Shown: positions 1 to 8,004 of the stretch, piece by piece | How the letters are laid out: each line of letters opens with the position of its first letter | Numbering within the stretch: the stretch's first letter is position 1 | Assembly (NCBI GenBank): GCA_946494635.1 | Contig: CAMMCS010000010.1 | Location: 1 to 25,383, forward strand | DNA length: 25,383 nucleotides | Direction of reading: 5' to 3' | Source: an uncultured Oscillibacter sp. | Lineage (GTDB): Bacteria > Bacillota > Clostridia > Oscillospirales > Oscillospiraceae | Translations under genes and position numbers: made by a program | Notes under the pieces: generated by a model | Seen by the model: only the letters and a program-made list of their open reading frames with translations | Databases searched by the model: none | What the model was told of the DNA's origin: nothing

Positions 1-165
1 GCTTGATCTTTTCTTCTATGATCTGTTTTGGTCCAGCTTTTTGTCCGCAGCCCCACTTGGGAGAAATCAATAACTGTTTCTTCTCTCTGAATGCTGGTAG
101 GAGGTTTCCTGGAGAAGTGAAAACGTTTCGGTGGTCACCGCCCGGAAAGCCCCGAACACCCAGGG

Positions 166-411
166 CTGGGGGAGCATACCATGCGGCACATCCACCGGTT
201 ACTCCAGCAATGTCTGGATAGGATAGTCTGATAACGGACAACCCCGCCTTGGCGGTTCACTATCCAAAGCCCAAGAAGGTCGGTGCCAATGTGCTGACGC
301 CGGCAGAAGTGGAGGACTATCTGGACGCGGCGGAGTGGTTGGATTACCTTCCCATATTCCTGCTGGCGCTGACGGCAGGACTTCGGCAAGGAGAACTGAT
401 TGTGCTGAAGT
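166..411 (+). pseudogene. Tyrosine recombinase (integrase) relic, frameshifted and truncated
   Basis: Two adjoining reading frames together resemble the middle of a phage/ICE-type tyrosine integrase. From about 166 the first frame reads GEHTMRHIHRLLQQCLD, like the end of the SAM-like core-binding domain. It stops at 229-231. From 228 another frame continues with LITDNPALAVHYPKPKK, then VLTPAEVEDYLDAAEWLDYL and LALTAGLRQGELIVLKY, the usual entry into the catalytic domain; the Arg of GLRQGEL is the first catalytic residue. A one-base loss near 228 explains the break. Homology ends at about 411, and the remaining catalytic domain (HxxR and Tyr) is absent; the frame runs to a stop at 477-479. I recognise nothing in 1-165 or 412-520. 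The relic suggests that a mobile element once ended here. Confidence 0.62.
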
Positions 412-520
412 ATTCCGCAGCCACTAATGTAAGCAATTTTCCCCCGCTGAACAGCCCATTAAGCTGCTTGTCATGCTGAATTGCCGGCGGCCTTTTTGGA
501 AATATCCTTTGTGACGCCGC

Positions 521-1831
521 CTACTGGAGCGTACCCAGCACGGCGTTCAGAACAAACACGGCGGCCAGGAGATAAAGGACCGGATCAATCAGATGGGCCC
601 GTTTCCGGCACAACATCACCACCACGTAGGAGACCACGCCCAGCATGACTCCGGTGGTGATGGAAAAGGTGAAGGGCATGCCCACGATCATCAGAAAGCT
701 GGGCAAGGAGATCTCCACGTGTTTCCAGGTGATCTGGGTGATTCCGCTCATCATGGACATGCCCACCATGACCAGGGGCGCGGCCAGGGCGGCGCCGGTC
801 ACTACCCCAGCCAGGGGGGTAAAGGGCAGCATGCACAAAAAGAGCAGGCCGGTTATTACGGCGGAAAGCCCGGTACGGGTGCCCTCCCGGATGCCGGTGG
901 CGGATTCCGCCATGGCGGTCACATTGCTGACCCCCAGCAGCGCCCCGGCGCAGGTAGCCGCTCCGCAGCAGAGCATGGCCTCCCGCTGCCCGTCGAGGTC
1001 GCCGGTGGTGTCCGTCAGCTTGGCGTCTCCCGCCACGGCCAGAAGGGTGCCCAGGGCGTCAAAATACTGGGAGACCAGCAGGGAGAGCAGTGCGGAAACC
1101 AGGGGTATGGGCCCCAGCGCCAGAAGGCCGGTGAAGTCCGGCTTCAGAGCGGCCAGAGACAGCTCCGGTGCCGCCGTCAGGGTTTGGGGCAGGGCGGTCA
1201 CCCCCAGCGGGATCCCCAGTGCCACCGTCAATGCCATGCCCAGCATAAGGGCCCCGGGCACCTTTTTCATTACCAGCACCGCCGTGACGAAGATGCCCAG
1301 CAGGGCCAGCAGGGGCTCCGGCGCGGCCAGGGTGCCCATATCCACCAGGTTGTCATCAGCGGTGATAAGGCCCGCGTTGATAAGCCCCGAGAGGGTGAGG
1401 AAAAGCCCCACCCCGGCGGACAGAGCAAACTTGAAGGGCATGGGCAGGGCGTCGTTCAGCCGTTCCCGCAGAGGACTGAAGGTAAGGGCCAGAAACAGAA
1501 CGCCGGAAACCAGCACCAGGGCCAGGGCCTGCTGCCAGGTGCAGCCGTACTTCTGGCAGAGGGTATGGGCAAACAGAGTGGTAAAGCCCAGACCGGGGGC
1601 CAGAGCGAAGGGCAGATTGGACACCAACCCGGACACGATGCTGCCTGCGGCGGCGATGAGGCAGGTGGCCGTCATGACTTTTTCAAAATCCATGCCTGCC
1701 CCGGAGAGCAGACCCGGGATAACCAGGATCAGGTACACCATGGAACAGAAGGTGGTACACCCGCCCCGGATCTCTCTGCCCAGGGTGGTGCCCCGCTGGG
1801 AGAGGCGGAAGAATCCATCCAGTTGTTTCAT
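521..1831 (-). CDS. NCS2 family nucleobase permease (AzgA-like), third in operon
   Basis: A 436-residue polytopic membrane protein of the NCS2 (nucleobase:cation symporter 2) family, AzgA/PbuG branch, which imports adenine, guanine, hypoxanthine or xanthine. Diagnostic regions are visible: the N-terminal FRLSQRGTTLGREIRGG amphipathic lead-in, FALAPGLGFTTLFAHTL (family GxNAxF motif, here altered to GFTTLF), QYFDALGTLLAVAGDA and a helix break with AMAESATGIREGTRTGL that keeps the family's substrate-region Glu. The start ATG at 1829-1831 has a strong AGGAGGTGGGG ribosome site. It begins 13 bp after the stop of a paralogous permease and is the last gene of the minus-strand operon. The altered GxNAxF motif suggests a substrate differing from its two paralogues. 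I see no convincing T-tract terminator downstream. Family is clear, substrate unknown. Confidence 0.88.
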   Translation of the reverse strand: MKQLDGFFRLSQRGTTLGREIRGGCTTFCSMVYLILVIPGLLSGAGMDFEKVMTATCLIAAAGSIVSGLVSNLPFALAPGLGFTTLFAHTLCQKYGCTWQQALALVLVSGVLFLALTFSPLRERLNDALPMPFKFALSAGVGLFLTLSGLINAGLITADDNLVDMGTLAAPEPLLALLGIFVTAVLVMKKVPGALMLGMALTVALGIPLGVTALPQTLTAAPELSLAALKPDFTGLLALGPIPLVSALLSLLVSQYFDALGTLLAVAGDAKLTDTTGDLDGQREAMLCCGAATCAGALLGVSNVTAMAESATGIREGTRTGLSAVITGLLFLCMLPFTPLAGVVTGAALAAPLVMVGMSMMSGITQITWKHVEISLPSFLMIVGMPFTFSITTGVMLGVVSYVVVMLCRKRAHLIDPVLYLLAAVFVLNAVLGTLQ

Positions 1832-1844
1832 TTCTCCCCACCTC

Positions 1845-3152
1845 CTATATTGCGGAAAGGACGTACATAGCTACGAACAGGACTGTCAGGATATAGGTGA
1901 CCGGGGGGATCTTCTTGCCCTTCCCGATGACCAGGCTGATGGCGGTATAGGAGATGAAGCCCACGCCGATGCCGTCTGCCACCGAATAGGTAAAGGGAAT
2001 CATGATCATGGTGAGGAAGCAGGGCAGGGCGATCTCCACCTGATGCCAGTAGATGTTGGTGGCGTTGTGGATCATCAGCATGCCGATGAGTACCAGAGCG
2101 GGGGACGTGGCCGCCCCCGGAATCACCCCTGCGATGGGAGCCAGCAGGATGGCGGCCAGGAACAGCACCCCGGTGGCGGCGGTATACAGCCCGGTCCGGG
2201 CTCCGTCCGCCACACCGGTGGAGCCCTCCACCGGGATGCCGATGGGGGGTGCCCCCAGCAGCGGCGCGGCGGCGGTGGACAGGGCCACTGCCGTCATGCC
2301 CCGGCTGTACCGGCCCAGGCTCCCTTTTTCATCTAGCAGGTTTCCCGCCCCAGCAATGCAGATGAGGGCCCCCAGAGTGTCAAAGCACAGGCACATGGTG
2401 AACGTGACCACGGCGGTGACCAGGGGCATCACCCCCAGAGACAGCACCCCGCCGAAATCGGGAGACATCAGCAGGGGGCGCAGGGCGGACAGGGACAGGC
2501 TCATGGATTCCGGCGCCTGGGTGACCCCCAGAGGGAAGCCCAGCAGCGTGGTGACCACGATGCCGATCAGCATGGCCCCCTTCACCTTCCAGGCCATAAG
2601 TACCCCGGTGATCAGCAGGCCAAGGATGGCCAGAAAGGTGGCCGGGGCGCCGATCTCCCCCAGCAGCAGCGCGCCGTCCTCCGCCCGGACGATGCCGGAG
2701 TTCAGCAGTCCGATGAGGGCGATGAACAGCCCCAGGCCGGCGCTGATGGCGTTTTTCATACTGGGGGGGATACAGGAGATCATCTGGTCCCGCAGGGGGG
2801 TCAGGCTGATGATCAGATAGGCTACCCCAGACAGGCTCACCACCGCCAGGGCCTGGGCCCAGGTGTAGCCCATGGTCATGCAGAGGGTATAGGTAAAGAA
2901 GGCGTTGAGTCCCACACCCGGGGCCAGCATAAAGGGCAGGTCAAAGGCGGCGGAGAGAAAGCAGGCCAGGGCGGAGGACAGACAGGTAGCCAGCAGCACG
3001 CCGGTGTAGTCCATACCGGTCAGGGACAGATTGCTGGGGGTAACAAACAGGATGTATGCCACCGAGAAAAAAGAGGTCAGCGCCCCCAAAAGCTCCCGGC
3101 GGACGGTGGTCCCCTGCTCCGCCAGGTGAAAAAACCGCTCCAGTGTCCTCAT
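1845..3152 (-). CDS. NCS2 family nucleobase permease (AzgA-like), second in operon
   Basis: A 435-residue NCS2/AzgA-type permease predicted to move a purine or related nucleobase across the inner membrane. It starts MRTLERFFHLAEQGTT, the typical amphipathic opening of this family. It carries MLAPGVGLNAFFTYTLCMTMG (intact GxNAFF motif), CLCFDTLGALICIAGAGNLL and PVEGSTGVADGARTGL (conserved Glu in the half-helix), followed by several hydrophobic segments. I chose the ATG at 3150-3152 rather than an upstream in-frame start because GGAGGAGG lies just ahead of it and the upstream residues are low-complexity read-through. The ATG overlaps the stop of the HD-domain gene (ATGA), so translation is probably coupled. 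The motif region around the Glu (GAPPIGIPVEG) differs from that of the 6585-7985 paralogue (GTSTVSSYVEA), which points to different substrates. Confidence 0.9.
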   Translation of the reverse strand: MRTLERFFHLAEQGTTVRRELLGALTSFFSVAYILFVTPSNLSLTGMDYTGVLLATCLSSALACFLSAAFDLPFMLAPGVGLNAFFTYTLCMTMGYTWAQALAVVSLSGVAYLIISLTPLRDQMISCIPPSMKNAISAGLGLFIALIGLLNSGIVRAEDGALLLGEIGAPATFLAILGLLITGVLMAWKVKGAMLIGIVVTTLLGFPLGVTQAPESMSLSLSALRPLLMSPDFGGVLSLGVMPLVTAVVTFTMCLCFDTLGALICIAGAGNLLDEKGSLGRYSRGMTAVALSTAAAPLLGAPPIGIPVEGSTGVADGARTGLYTAATGVLFLAAILLAPIAGVIPGAATSPALVLIGMLMIHNATNIYWHQVEIALPCFLTMIMIPFTYSVADGIGVGFISYTAISLVIGKGKKIPPVTYILTVLFVAMYVLSAI

Positions 3153-4027
3153 GTCGCATCCTCCTCCGGTTTCTCCATGTGCAGCACCACGTCGGCCTGG
3201 GTGATGACAAAGGAAGAGCGCTCCGCCGCCACCCGGCGGCACAGCAGCAGCTTTTCCCGCAGCTTGTCGGTCACTTCCTCCACCCCGGCCCGGATCTCCG
3301 GGTCCTCCGTCCAGGCGTGGACCACCACCCGTTCCTCCTCCAGCTCCACCCGGCGGATAGCCATATGCTTGCGGAATTCCCGGCGGTCCCTGGGGCTGGG
3401 CATCCTTTCCACGTCATACAGAAAGCTGACGTTGCGCTCGGCGGCAATGTCCAGCTCGTCCGCCAGGCAGAGCAGGGCCGCCAGATAGGGCAGGCTTACC
3501 GTCTTGCCAGGCTCCACCTCAAATTGGGGTGGATAGCCCGCTTCGTCCAGCAGGTCCGTCTTCCGGTGGCCCCGACAGACCTGGATCACTGCCTTCACAT
3601 AGGCTTCGTTGGGAAAATCAAACATATGCCAATACTTTTCCAGGTACAGGCCGGACAGCTCCTGGTGGTAGCCCCGCACCGCCCAGGCCCGGGCGTTGTC
3701 ATCTGCCGGCTCCTCAAAACCCAGTACCGCCCGGAACTGCTCAAAGTCTGACACGGATACCCCCATGCCCACATCGTGGAACAGCGCCCCCATCAGCAGC
3801 ACATAGAGGTCCTCCGGGGTCAGCCGTTCAATCTGCCTGCCGATAAGCTGGTTGCACAGGTCCAGGATGTCCAGGGTGTGGAGCACCGTGTGGTCGGTAA
3901 AGTCGGGAAAGTAGTTCTCATACCGGCTGAGCATCCGCTGAGAGGTCACCACACAGTCCCGGTACCGACTGTGAAGCTCCGGCGAGCGTCGGGCCAGCCT
4001 GCGTTCAATTCCATAGTCCAGTTCCAT
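3149..4027 (-). CDS. HD-superfamily metal-dependent hydrolase
   Basis: A 292-residue soluble protein with the HD-superfamily metal ligands: His46 and His50 in FTDHTVLHTLDI, the His84-Asp85 doublet in ALFHDVGMG, a later RGHRK and a final Asp in LLCLADELDIAAER. HD proteins hydrolyse phosphomonoesters or phosphodiesters, often of nucleotides. I chose the ATG at 4025-4027, which has GGAGGA six bases upstream; a longer in-frame extension overlaps the permease gene and looks non-coding. It lies 16 bp after the ABC permease stop and shares ATGA with the next permease gene. Its place among nucleobase transporters suggests a nucleotide or signalling-nucleotide substrate, but the sequence does not show which. 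The C-terminal part (after about residue 200) resembles no domain I can name. Confidence 0.8.
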   Translation of the reverse strand: MELDYGIERRLARRSPELHSRYRDCVVTSQRMLSRYENYFPDFTDHTVLHTLDILDLCNQLIGRQIERLTPEDLYVLLMGALFHDVGMGVSVSDFEQFRAVLGFEEPADDNARAWAVRGYHQELSGLYLEKYWHMFDFPNEAYVKAVIQVCRGHRKTDLLDEAGYPPQFEVEPGKTVSLPYLAALLCLADELDIAAERNVSFLYDVERMPSPRDRREFRKHMAIRRVELEEERVVVHAWTEDPEIRAGVEEVTDKLREKLLLCRRVAAERSSFVITQADVVLHMEKPEEDAT

Positions 4028-4043
4028 TACAATTCCTCCGTTT

Positions 4044-5045
4044 TCAGGGTGCGATATGGGAAGCCCGCCTGCGCGGACCGTAAGCGGCAATCAGAGCCAG
4101 GGCCAGCACGCCGCCCTTCACCGCCGGCAGCACATAGTAGACCACGCCCATCTGGGTCAGCCCGTTTTCCAGCACCGCCACCAGTGCCGCGCCCACCAGC
4201 GTTCCCAGGGCGTTGGGCCTTTCTGCGCCGCCTACGGAGCGCCCCACAAACACCGCCGCCAGGGAGGGCATCAGATAGCTGTCGCAGCCGGAGATCTGTG
4301 CCGCCGAGTTGCGGGAACAGACCACAATGGCCCCCACCGCGATCATGACGGCGGTGAGCATCCCCGCCAAGAAGCGGTATTTTCTGACCGGAATACCGGA
4401 GTAGGCCGCGGCGATGTGGTTGCTGCCCATGGCGTACAGGCACCGGCCATGGCGGGTATACCGCAGAAACACGAAGGCAAAGGCCACGCAGGCCAGCATG
4501 ATCAGGATGCACCAGGGGGACGCGCCGATGGCCAGCGCCCCCTCGGTCCAGCCCGTGCGGACGGGCTGGGCTTCCCAGGGAGTGGGCATACCGGCGGACA
4601 CCGCCCCGCCGCCGGTCCACCACAGGCCCAGCCCCTGATACACGAACATCAGCGCGCAGGTGGCCAGCATATCAGGCACCCGGCAGAGCAAAATGAGAAA
4701 CATGGTGAGCAGATACAGCACCATGGTCAGCAGCACAGTAAGCACTACGCTGAGCCACAGAGGCAGGCCGAACCATAAAAACAGGCTGGCAAACAGGAAG
4801 GAGGATACGGTTGCCAGGGTACAGGCCGACATATCGAAGCCGCCCGGCGCCATGGTGATGGTGGCACCGATGGCAAAAATGGTAGTGATGGACATGGAGC
4901 GCAGAATATTGACCGCATTGGCCGGAGAAAGAAAGCTCCCGCCACGCAGCAGGGCAAATACCGCCATTGCGGCTGCCAGGGCGATCACCGCCGCCCAGTC
5001 CATCAGAGATCCGGCGGCGGGCTTTCTAAGCCTTGGCTGCTTCAA
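4044..5045 (-). CDS. ABC transporter permease, RbsC-like (BPD_transp_2 family)
   Basis: Inner-membrane permease of the ribose/branched-chain-type importers. About eight to ten hydrophobic helices are visible. The family landmark APGGFDMSACTLATVSSFL, equivalent to the GGIDLSVGS region of RbsC, occurs near residue 70. The later FLAGMLTAVMIAVGAIVV and LGTLVGAALVAVLENGL also fit the family. The start is uncertain. TTG at 5043-5045 has AAGGAAGGG a few bases upstream and gives 333 residues; GTG at 5066 and ATG at 5003 are alternatives. The chosen start overlaps the ATPase gene by 20 bases. Only one permease gene is present, so it probably works as a homodimer, as RbsC does. It should pair with the RbsA-like ATPase upstream and the binding lipoprotein at the head of the operon. 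Confidence 0.85.
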   Translation of the reverse strand: MKQPRLRKPAAGSLMDWAAVIALAAAMAVFALLRGGSFLSPANAVNILRSMSITTIFAIGATITMAPGGFDMSACTLATVSSFLFASLFLWFGLPLWLSVVLTVLLTMVLYLLTMFLILLCRVPDMLATCALMFVYQGLGLWWTGGGAVSAGMPTPWEAQPVRTGWTEGALAIGASPWCILIMLACVAFAFVFLRYTRHGRCLYAMGSNHIAAAYSGIPVRKYRFLAGMLTAVMIAVGAIVVCSRNSAAQISGCDSYLMPSLAAVFVGRSVGGAERPNALGTLVGAALVAVLENGLTQMGVVYYVLPAVKGGVLALALIAAYGPRRRASHIAP

Positions 5046-6570
5046 AGCGGTCCCTTCCTTTCTCACCGACCGGGGCTTTCCCGCCCACGGCGTAGTACAT
5101 GATCTCTTCCTCGGATGTACGGGCGGTGACCAGCTCAGCGGCGACCCTTCCGCCATACAGAACATAGATCCGGTCCGTCACCTGCAGCAGCTCACCGGGA
5201 TCGGCGGAGGCGTACAGCACGCCGCACCCCGTTTGGGCCAGTCCCGTTATGACCCGGAGCAATTCCGCTCTTGCGCCTACATCCACACCCTTGGTAGGCT
5301 CATCAAACAGATAGAGCCGGCAGCCGGCAGCAAGCCACTTTCCCAGCACAGCTTTCTGCTGATTGCCGCCGGAGAGAAGCTCCATCCGCTGACGGGGGGA
5401 GGGGGGCTTGATCCCAAGCTCCTCGATCTGCGTCCGGGCATTCTGCTCCAGCTTTTTGCGGGAGAGAAGGGACAGACGGCTCCACTTTTTCAGACTGGCA
5501 ATTCCCAAATGGAAGGACACACTCTCCCCTGGGAAGAGCCCTTCCTTCCGCCGCTCCTCCGGCACCAGGCCCATGCCCAGTGCCGCCCCAGCCCCGGGGC
5601 TGCGGGGCTTTACCGGTCTGCCGTCCAGCAAAATCTCTCCGGCTGATCTGGGCAGGATCCCGAACAGTGACTTGCACAGCTCGCTCTTTCCAGCCCCCAC
5701 CAGACCGGCCAGGCCCACGATCTCCCCGTGCCCCACCGTCAGGGAGATGTCCCGGACGCTGCCGTCCCGGCTGGAGAGGTTATGTACCGACAGCAGCTCA
5801 TCCCCTGCCGGTCGGGAGACCCGGGGACGGACCGTCTCCATCTCCGTGCCCAGCATATGAGCCACCAATTCACCGGCAGTGGTCTGTGGGGTAACGGGGC
5901 CGCTGGCGGCAAATCTGCCATTTCGCAGCACCGTATAGCAGTTACAGATCCGCAGGACCTCCGGCAGGCGGTGGGAGATGAACACGATGGCGATCTGCCC
6001 CTCTTTGACCAGGCTCCGGCAAAGGCCGAACAGCGTTTCCGTCTCCACGGCGCTCAGAGGGGCGGTGGGTTCATCCAGCAGGAGAATCCGGCAGTTGCTG
6101 CGGAGCGCCCGGGCGATGAGCACCATCTGCTTCTGGGCCAGGGTCAGCCGGCTCACCGGCGTGCGCACGTCAAGGTCCATATGCAGCCGGCGTTTCAGCT
6201 CCTCCGCCTGACCGTATACCCCCCGCCAATCCACCCACAGGCGCCCCGGCCTCCCCAGCTCGTCCAGCAGCATGTTTTCCGCCGCCGAAAGGGCGGGGGC
6301 CAGGGCCTGGTCCACCTCCTGGCAGACGAGCTGGATGCCCAGCTCCTTGGCCGCTGCGGGGCTGCGCAGTTCCACCGCCCTGCCGTCCAGCCGGACCTGG
6401 CCGCGATAGCCGGGATTGGTGCCCGCCAGCACCTTCATCAGGGTGGACTTTCCCGCCCCGTTAGCGCCCACCAGGGCGTGGATCTCCCCGGGCATCAGCT
6501 GAAAATCCACATGCTCCAGCGCCCTGACCCCGGGAAATTCCACACAGATATCCTTTGCTTCAAGCACCAT
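5026..6570 (-). CDS. ABC transporter ATP-binding protein, RbsA-like double ATPase
   Basis: A 514-residue tandem ATPase of the sugar/nucleoside importer class (RbsA, MglA, XylG). First half: Walker A GANGAGKS at residues 35-42, a degenerate signature LTLAQKQ near 142-148 and Walker B ILLLDEPT near 162-169. Second half: Walker A GLVGAGKS at 289-296, signature LSGGNQQK at 399-406 and Walker B LYLFDEPTKGVD near 419-430. The degenerate first signature is usual for this family. The ATG at 6568-6570 has GGAGG four bases upstream. The open frame continues upstream to 6996, but that part is antisense-type read-through of the neighbouring permease gene and is excluded. It lies 14 bp after the NCS2 gene and overlaps the permease gene downstream. 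Confidence 0.93.
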   Translation of the reverse strand: MVLEAKDICVEFPGVRALEHVDFQLMPGEIHALVGANGAGKSTLMKVLAGTNPGYRGQVRLDGRAVELRSPAAAKELGIQLVCQEVDQALAPALSAAENMLLDELGRPGRLWVDWRGVYGQAEELKRRLHMDLDVRTPVSRLTLAQKQMVLIARALRSNCRILLLDEPTAPLSAVETETLFGLCRSLVKEGQIAIVFISHRLPEVLRICNCYTVLRNGRFAASGPVTPQTTAGELVAHMLGTEMETVRPRVSRPAGDELLSVHNLSSRDGSVRDISLTVGHGEIVGLAGLVGAGKSELCKSLFGILPRSAGEILLDGRPVKPRSPGAGAALGMGLVPEERRKEGLFPGESVSFHLGIASLKKWSRLSLLSRKKLEQNARTQIEELGIKPPSPRQRMELLSGGNQQKAVLGKWLAAGCRLYLFDEPTKGVDVGARAELLRVITGLAQTGCGVLYASADPGELLQVTDRIYVLYGGRVAAELVTARTSEEEIMYYAVGGKAPVGEKGRDRFEAAKA

Positions 6571-6584
6571 ACGTCCTCCGCCTG

Positions 6585-7985
6585 TCAATGGGTCACCAGG
6601 AACATCACCGTAAACAGTCCCGCAATGACCCAGGTTCCTCCATTGATATCTTTTCCTTTCCCGGCGAACACCTGGATCAGGACGTGGGAGATGACGCCAA
6701 AGGCAATTCCATAGGAAATGTTGTAGGTCATGGGCATGATTGCCAGGGTCAGGAAGGCCGGAACCGCTTCTCCGGTGTTCTGCCAGTTGATTTTTTTCGT
6801 ACAGTCCATCATGAGAATACCCACGTAGATCAAAGCCGCCGCTGTGGCACAGTTGGGCACAAGGGAGGCGACAGGGCTGAAGAACATGGCAAGCAGGAAC
6901 AGCCCGCCGGTGGCCATGGCGGCAAGTCCGGTCTTGCCGCCCTCCGCAATGCCGGCGGACGCCTCCACATAGGAGCTGACGGTGGAGGTGCCGCACACCG
7001 CGCCGCAGACGGTGGCCACGGCGTCGGCCAGCATGGCCCGCTCCATGTTGGGCACCTCACCCTCAGGGGTAAGCAGATTGCCCCGGGCACAGGCCCCGTA
7101 CAGGGTACCGATGGTGTCAAACATATCCACCAGGCAGAAGGCCAGGGCGGTGGTTCCGATCAGAAGGGCCAGCTCCGCGGGATTGTGGTCGGCCAGATAG
7201 GGGGAGAAGTCAAAGCCCTCCGTAAAGACCCGGCCAAACGCCGACGCTCCGAACTCCCCGAACGCCGCAAAGGGGTTCAAGTTCAGAGCGGCGCCAAAGT
7301 TTGCATAGAACCCCGGGACCGTGACGCCCAGCAGGTAATACAAAACGGTGCCGCCCAGAATCCCCCACAGAACAGCGCCCTTTACCCCCCTGTGTGTCAT
7401 TACGGCAATGGCGATCAGGGCAGCCAGGGTCACCAGAACCGGCATGACGTCCGACCAGGCGGCGGAACCGAACAGCAGGTTGAAGGATGCCAGATTGACG
7501 AACGTCTCCGGATCTGCCACCACGATACCGGCGTTCTGCAGCCCGATGAAGGCGATAAACAGACCCACTCCGGCGGGGATGGCCAGCCGCACGGACGGGG
7601 GAATGGCCGCGAATATCTTCTTCCGAAGACCGGTCACGGTCAGAATCACAAAAGCGATCCCGTCCAGGAGGATCAGCACCAGGGCGTTGGCATAGCTCAG
7701 GCCGAAGCCCATGCACACGGTGTAGACAAAAAACGCGTTGGAGCCCATGGCGGAGGCCTGGGCCAGGGGCAGGTTGGCCAGAAGTCCGATCAAAATGGTG
7801 CCGATGGCCGCGGAAAGAGCGGTGGCGATGTAAATGGCGTAATAGGATACCCCGGGCAGTTCGGCAAACATCCCCGAGTTTACCATCAGTATGTACGCCA
7901 TGGTCATGAAGGTGGTCAGCCCCGCCAGCAGCTCGGTCCGGATGTCGGCCCCTTTTTCCGCAATGTGAAACAGCTTTTCCGCCAT
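6585..7985 (-). CDS. NCS2 family adenine/guanine/hypoxanthine permease (AzgA/PbuG-like)
   Basis: A 466-residue NCS2 permease, the most canonical of the three here. It shows MAEKLFHIAEKGADIRTELL, ASAMGSNAFFVYTVCMG (GxNAFF motif), LVDMFDTIGTLYGACARGNLL and GTSTVSSYVEASAGIAEGG, all hallmarks of the AzgA/PbuG branch that imports hypoxanthine, guanine or adenine with a proton or cation. The ATG at 7983-7985 has AAGGAGTG about eight bases upstream. The gene sits between the ABC binding-protein gene (19 bp gap) and the ABC ATPase gene (14 bp gap). A secondary transporter therefore splits the ABC importer genes, which ties both systems to one regulated purine supply. Exact substrate is not determinable from sequence alone. 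Confidence 0.93.
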   Translation of the reverse strand: MAEKLFHIAEKGADIRTELLAGLTTFMTMAYILMVNSGMFAELPGVSYYAIYIATALSAAIGTILIGLLANLPLAQASAMGSNAFFVYTVCMGFGLSYANALVLILLDGIAFVILTVTGLRKKIFAAIPPSVRLAIPAGVGLFIAFIGLQNAGIVVADPETFVNLASFNLLFGSAAWSDVMPVLVTLAALIAIAVMTHRGVKGAVLWGILGGTVLYYLLGVTVPGFYANFGAALNLNPFAAFGEFGASAFGRVFTEGFDFSPYLADHNPAELALLIGTTALAFCLVDMFDTIGTLYGACARGNLLTPEGEVPNMERAMLADAVATVCGAVCGTSTVSSYVEASAGIAEGGKTGLAAMATGGLFLLAMFFSPVASLVPNCATAAALIYVGILMMDCTKKINWQNTGEAVPAFLTLAIMPMTYNISYGIAFGVISHVLIQVFAGKGKDINGGTWVIAGLFTVMFLVTH

Positions 7986-8004
7986 GGGTTTTCACTCCTT
8001 TTGC

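Noticed and set aside
480..523. Terminator after the last NCS2 gene.
   Set aside because: GGCGGC/GCCGCC arms can pair on the minus strand, but the loop is about 24 bases and no T-tract follows.
6571..6996. N-terminal extension of the RbsA-like ATPase frame.
   Set aside because: It overlaps the 3' end of the NCS2 gene in another frame and has low-complexity sequence. The ATG at 6570 has a good ribosome site and begins the normal ATPase fold.
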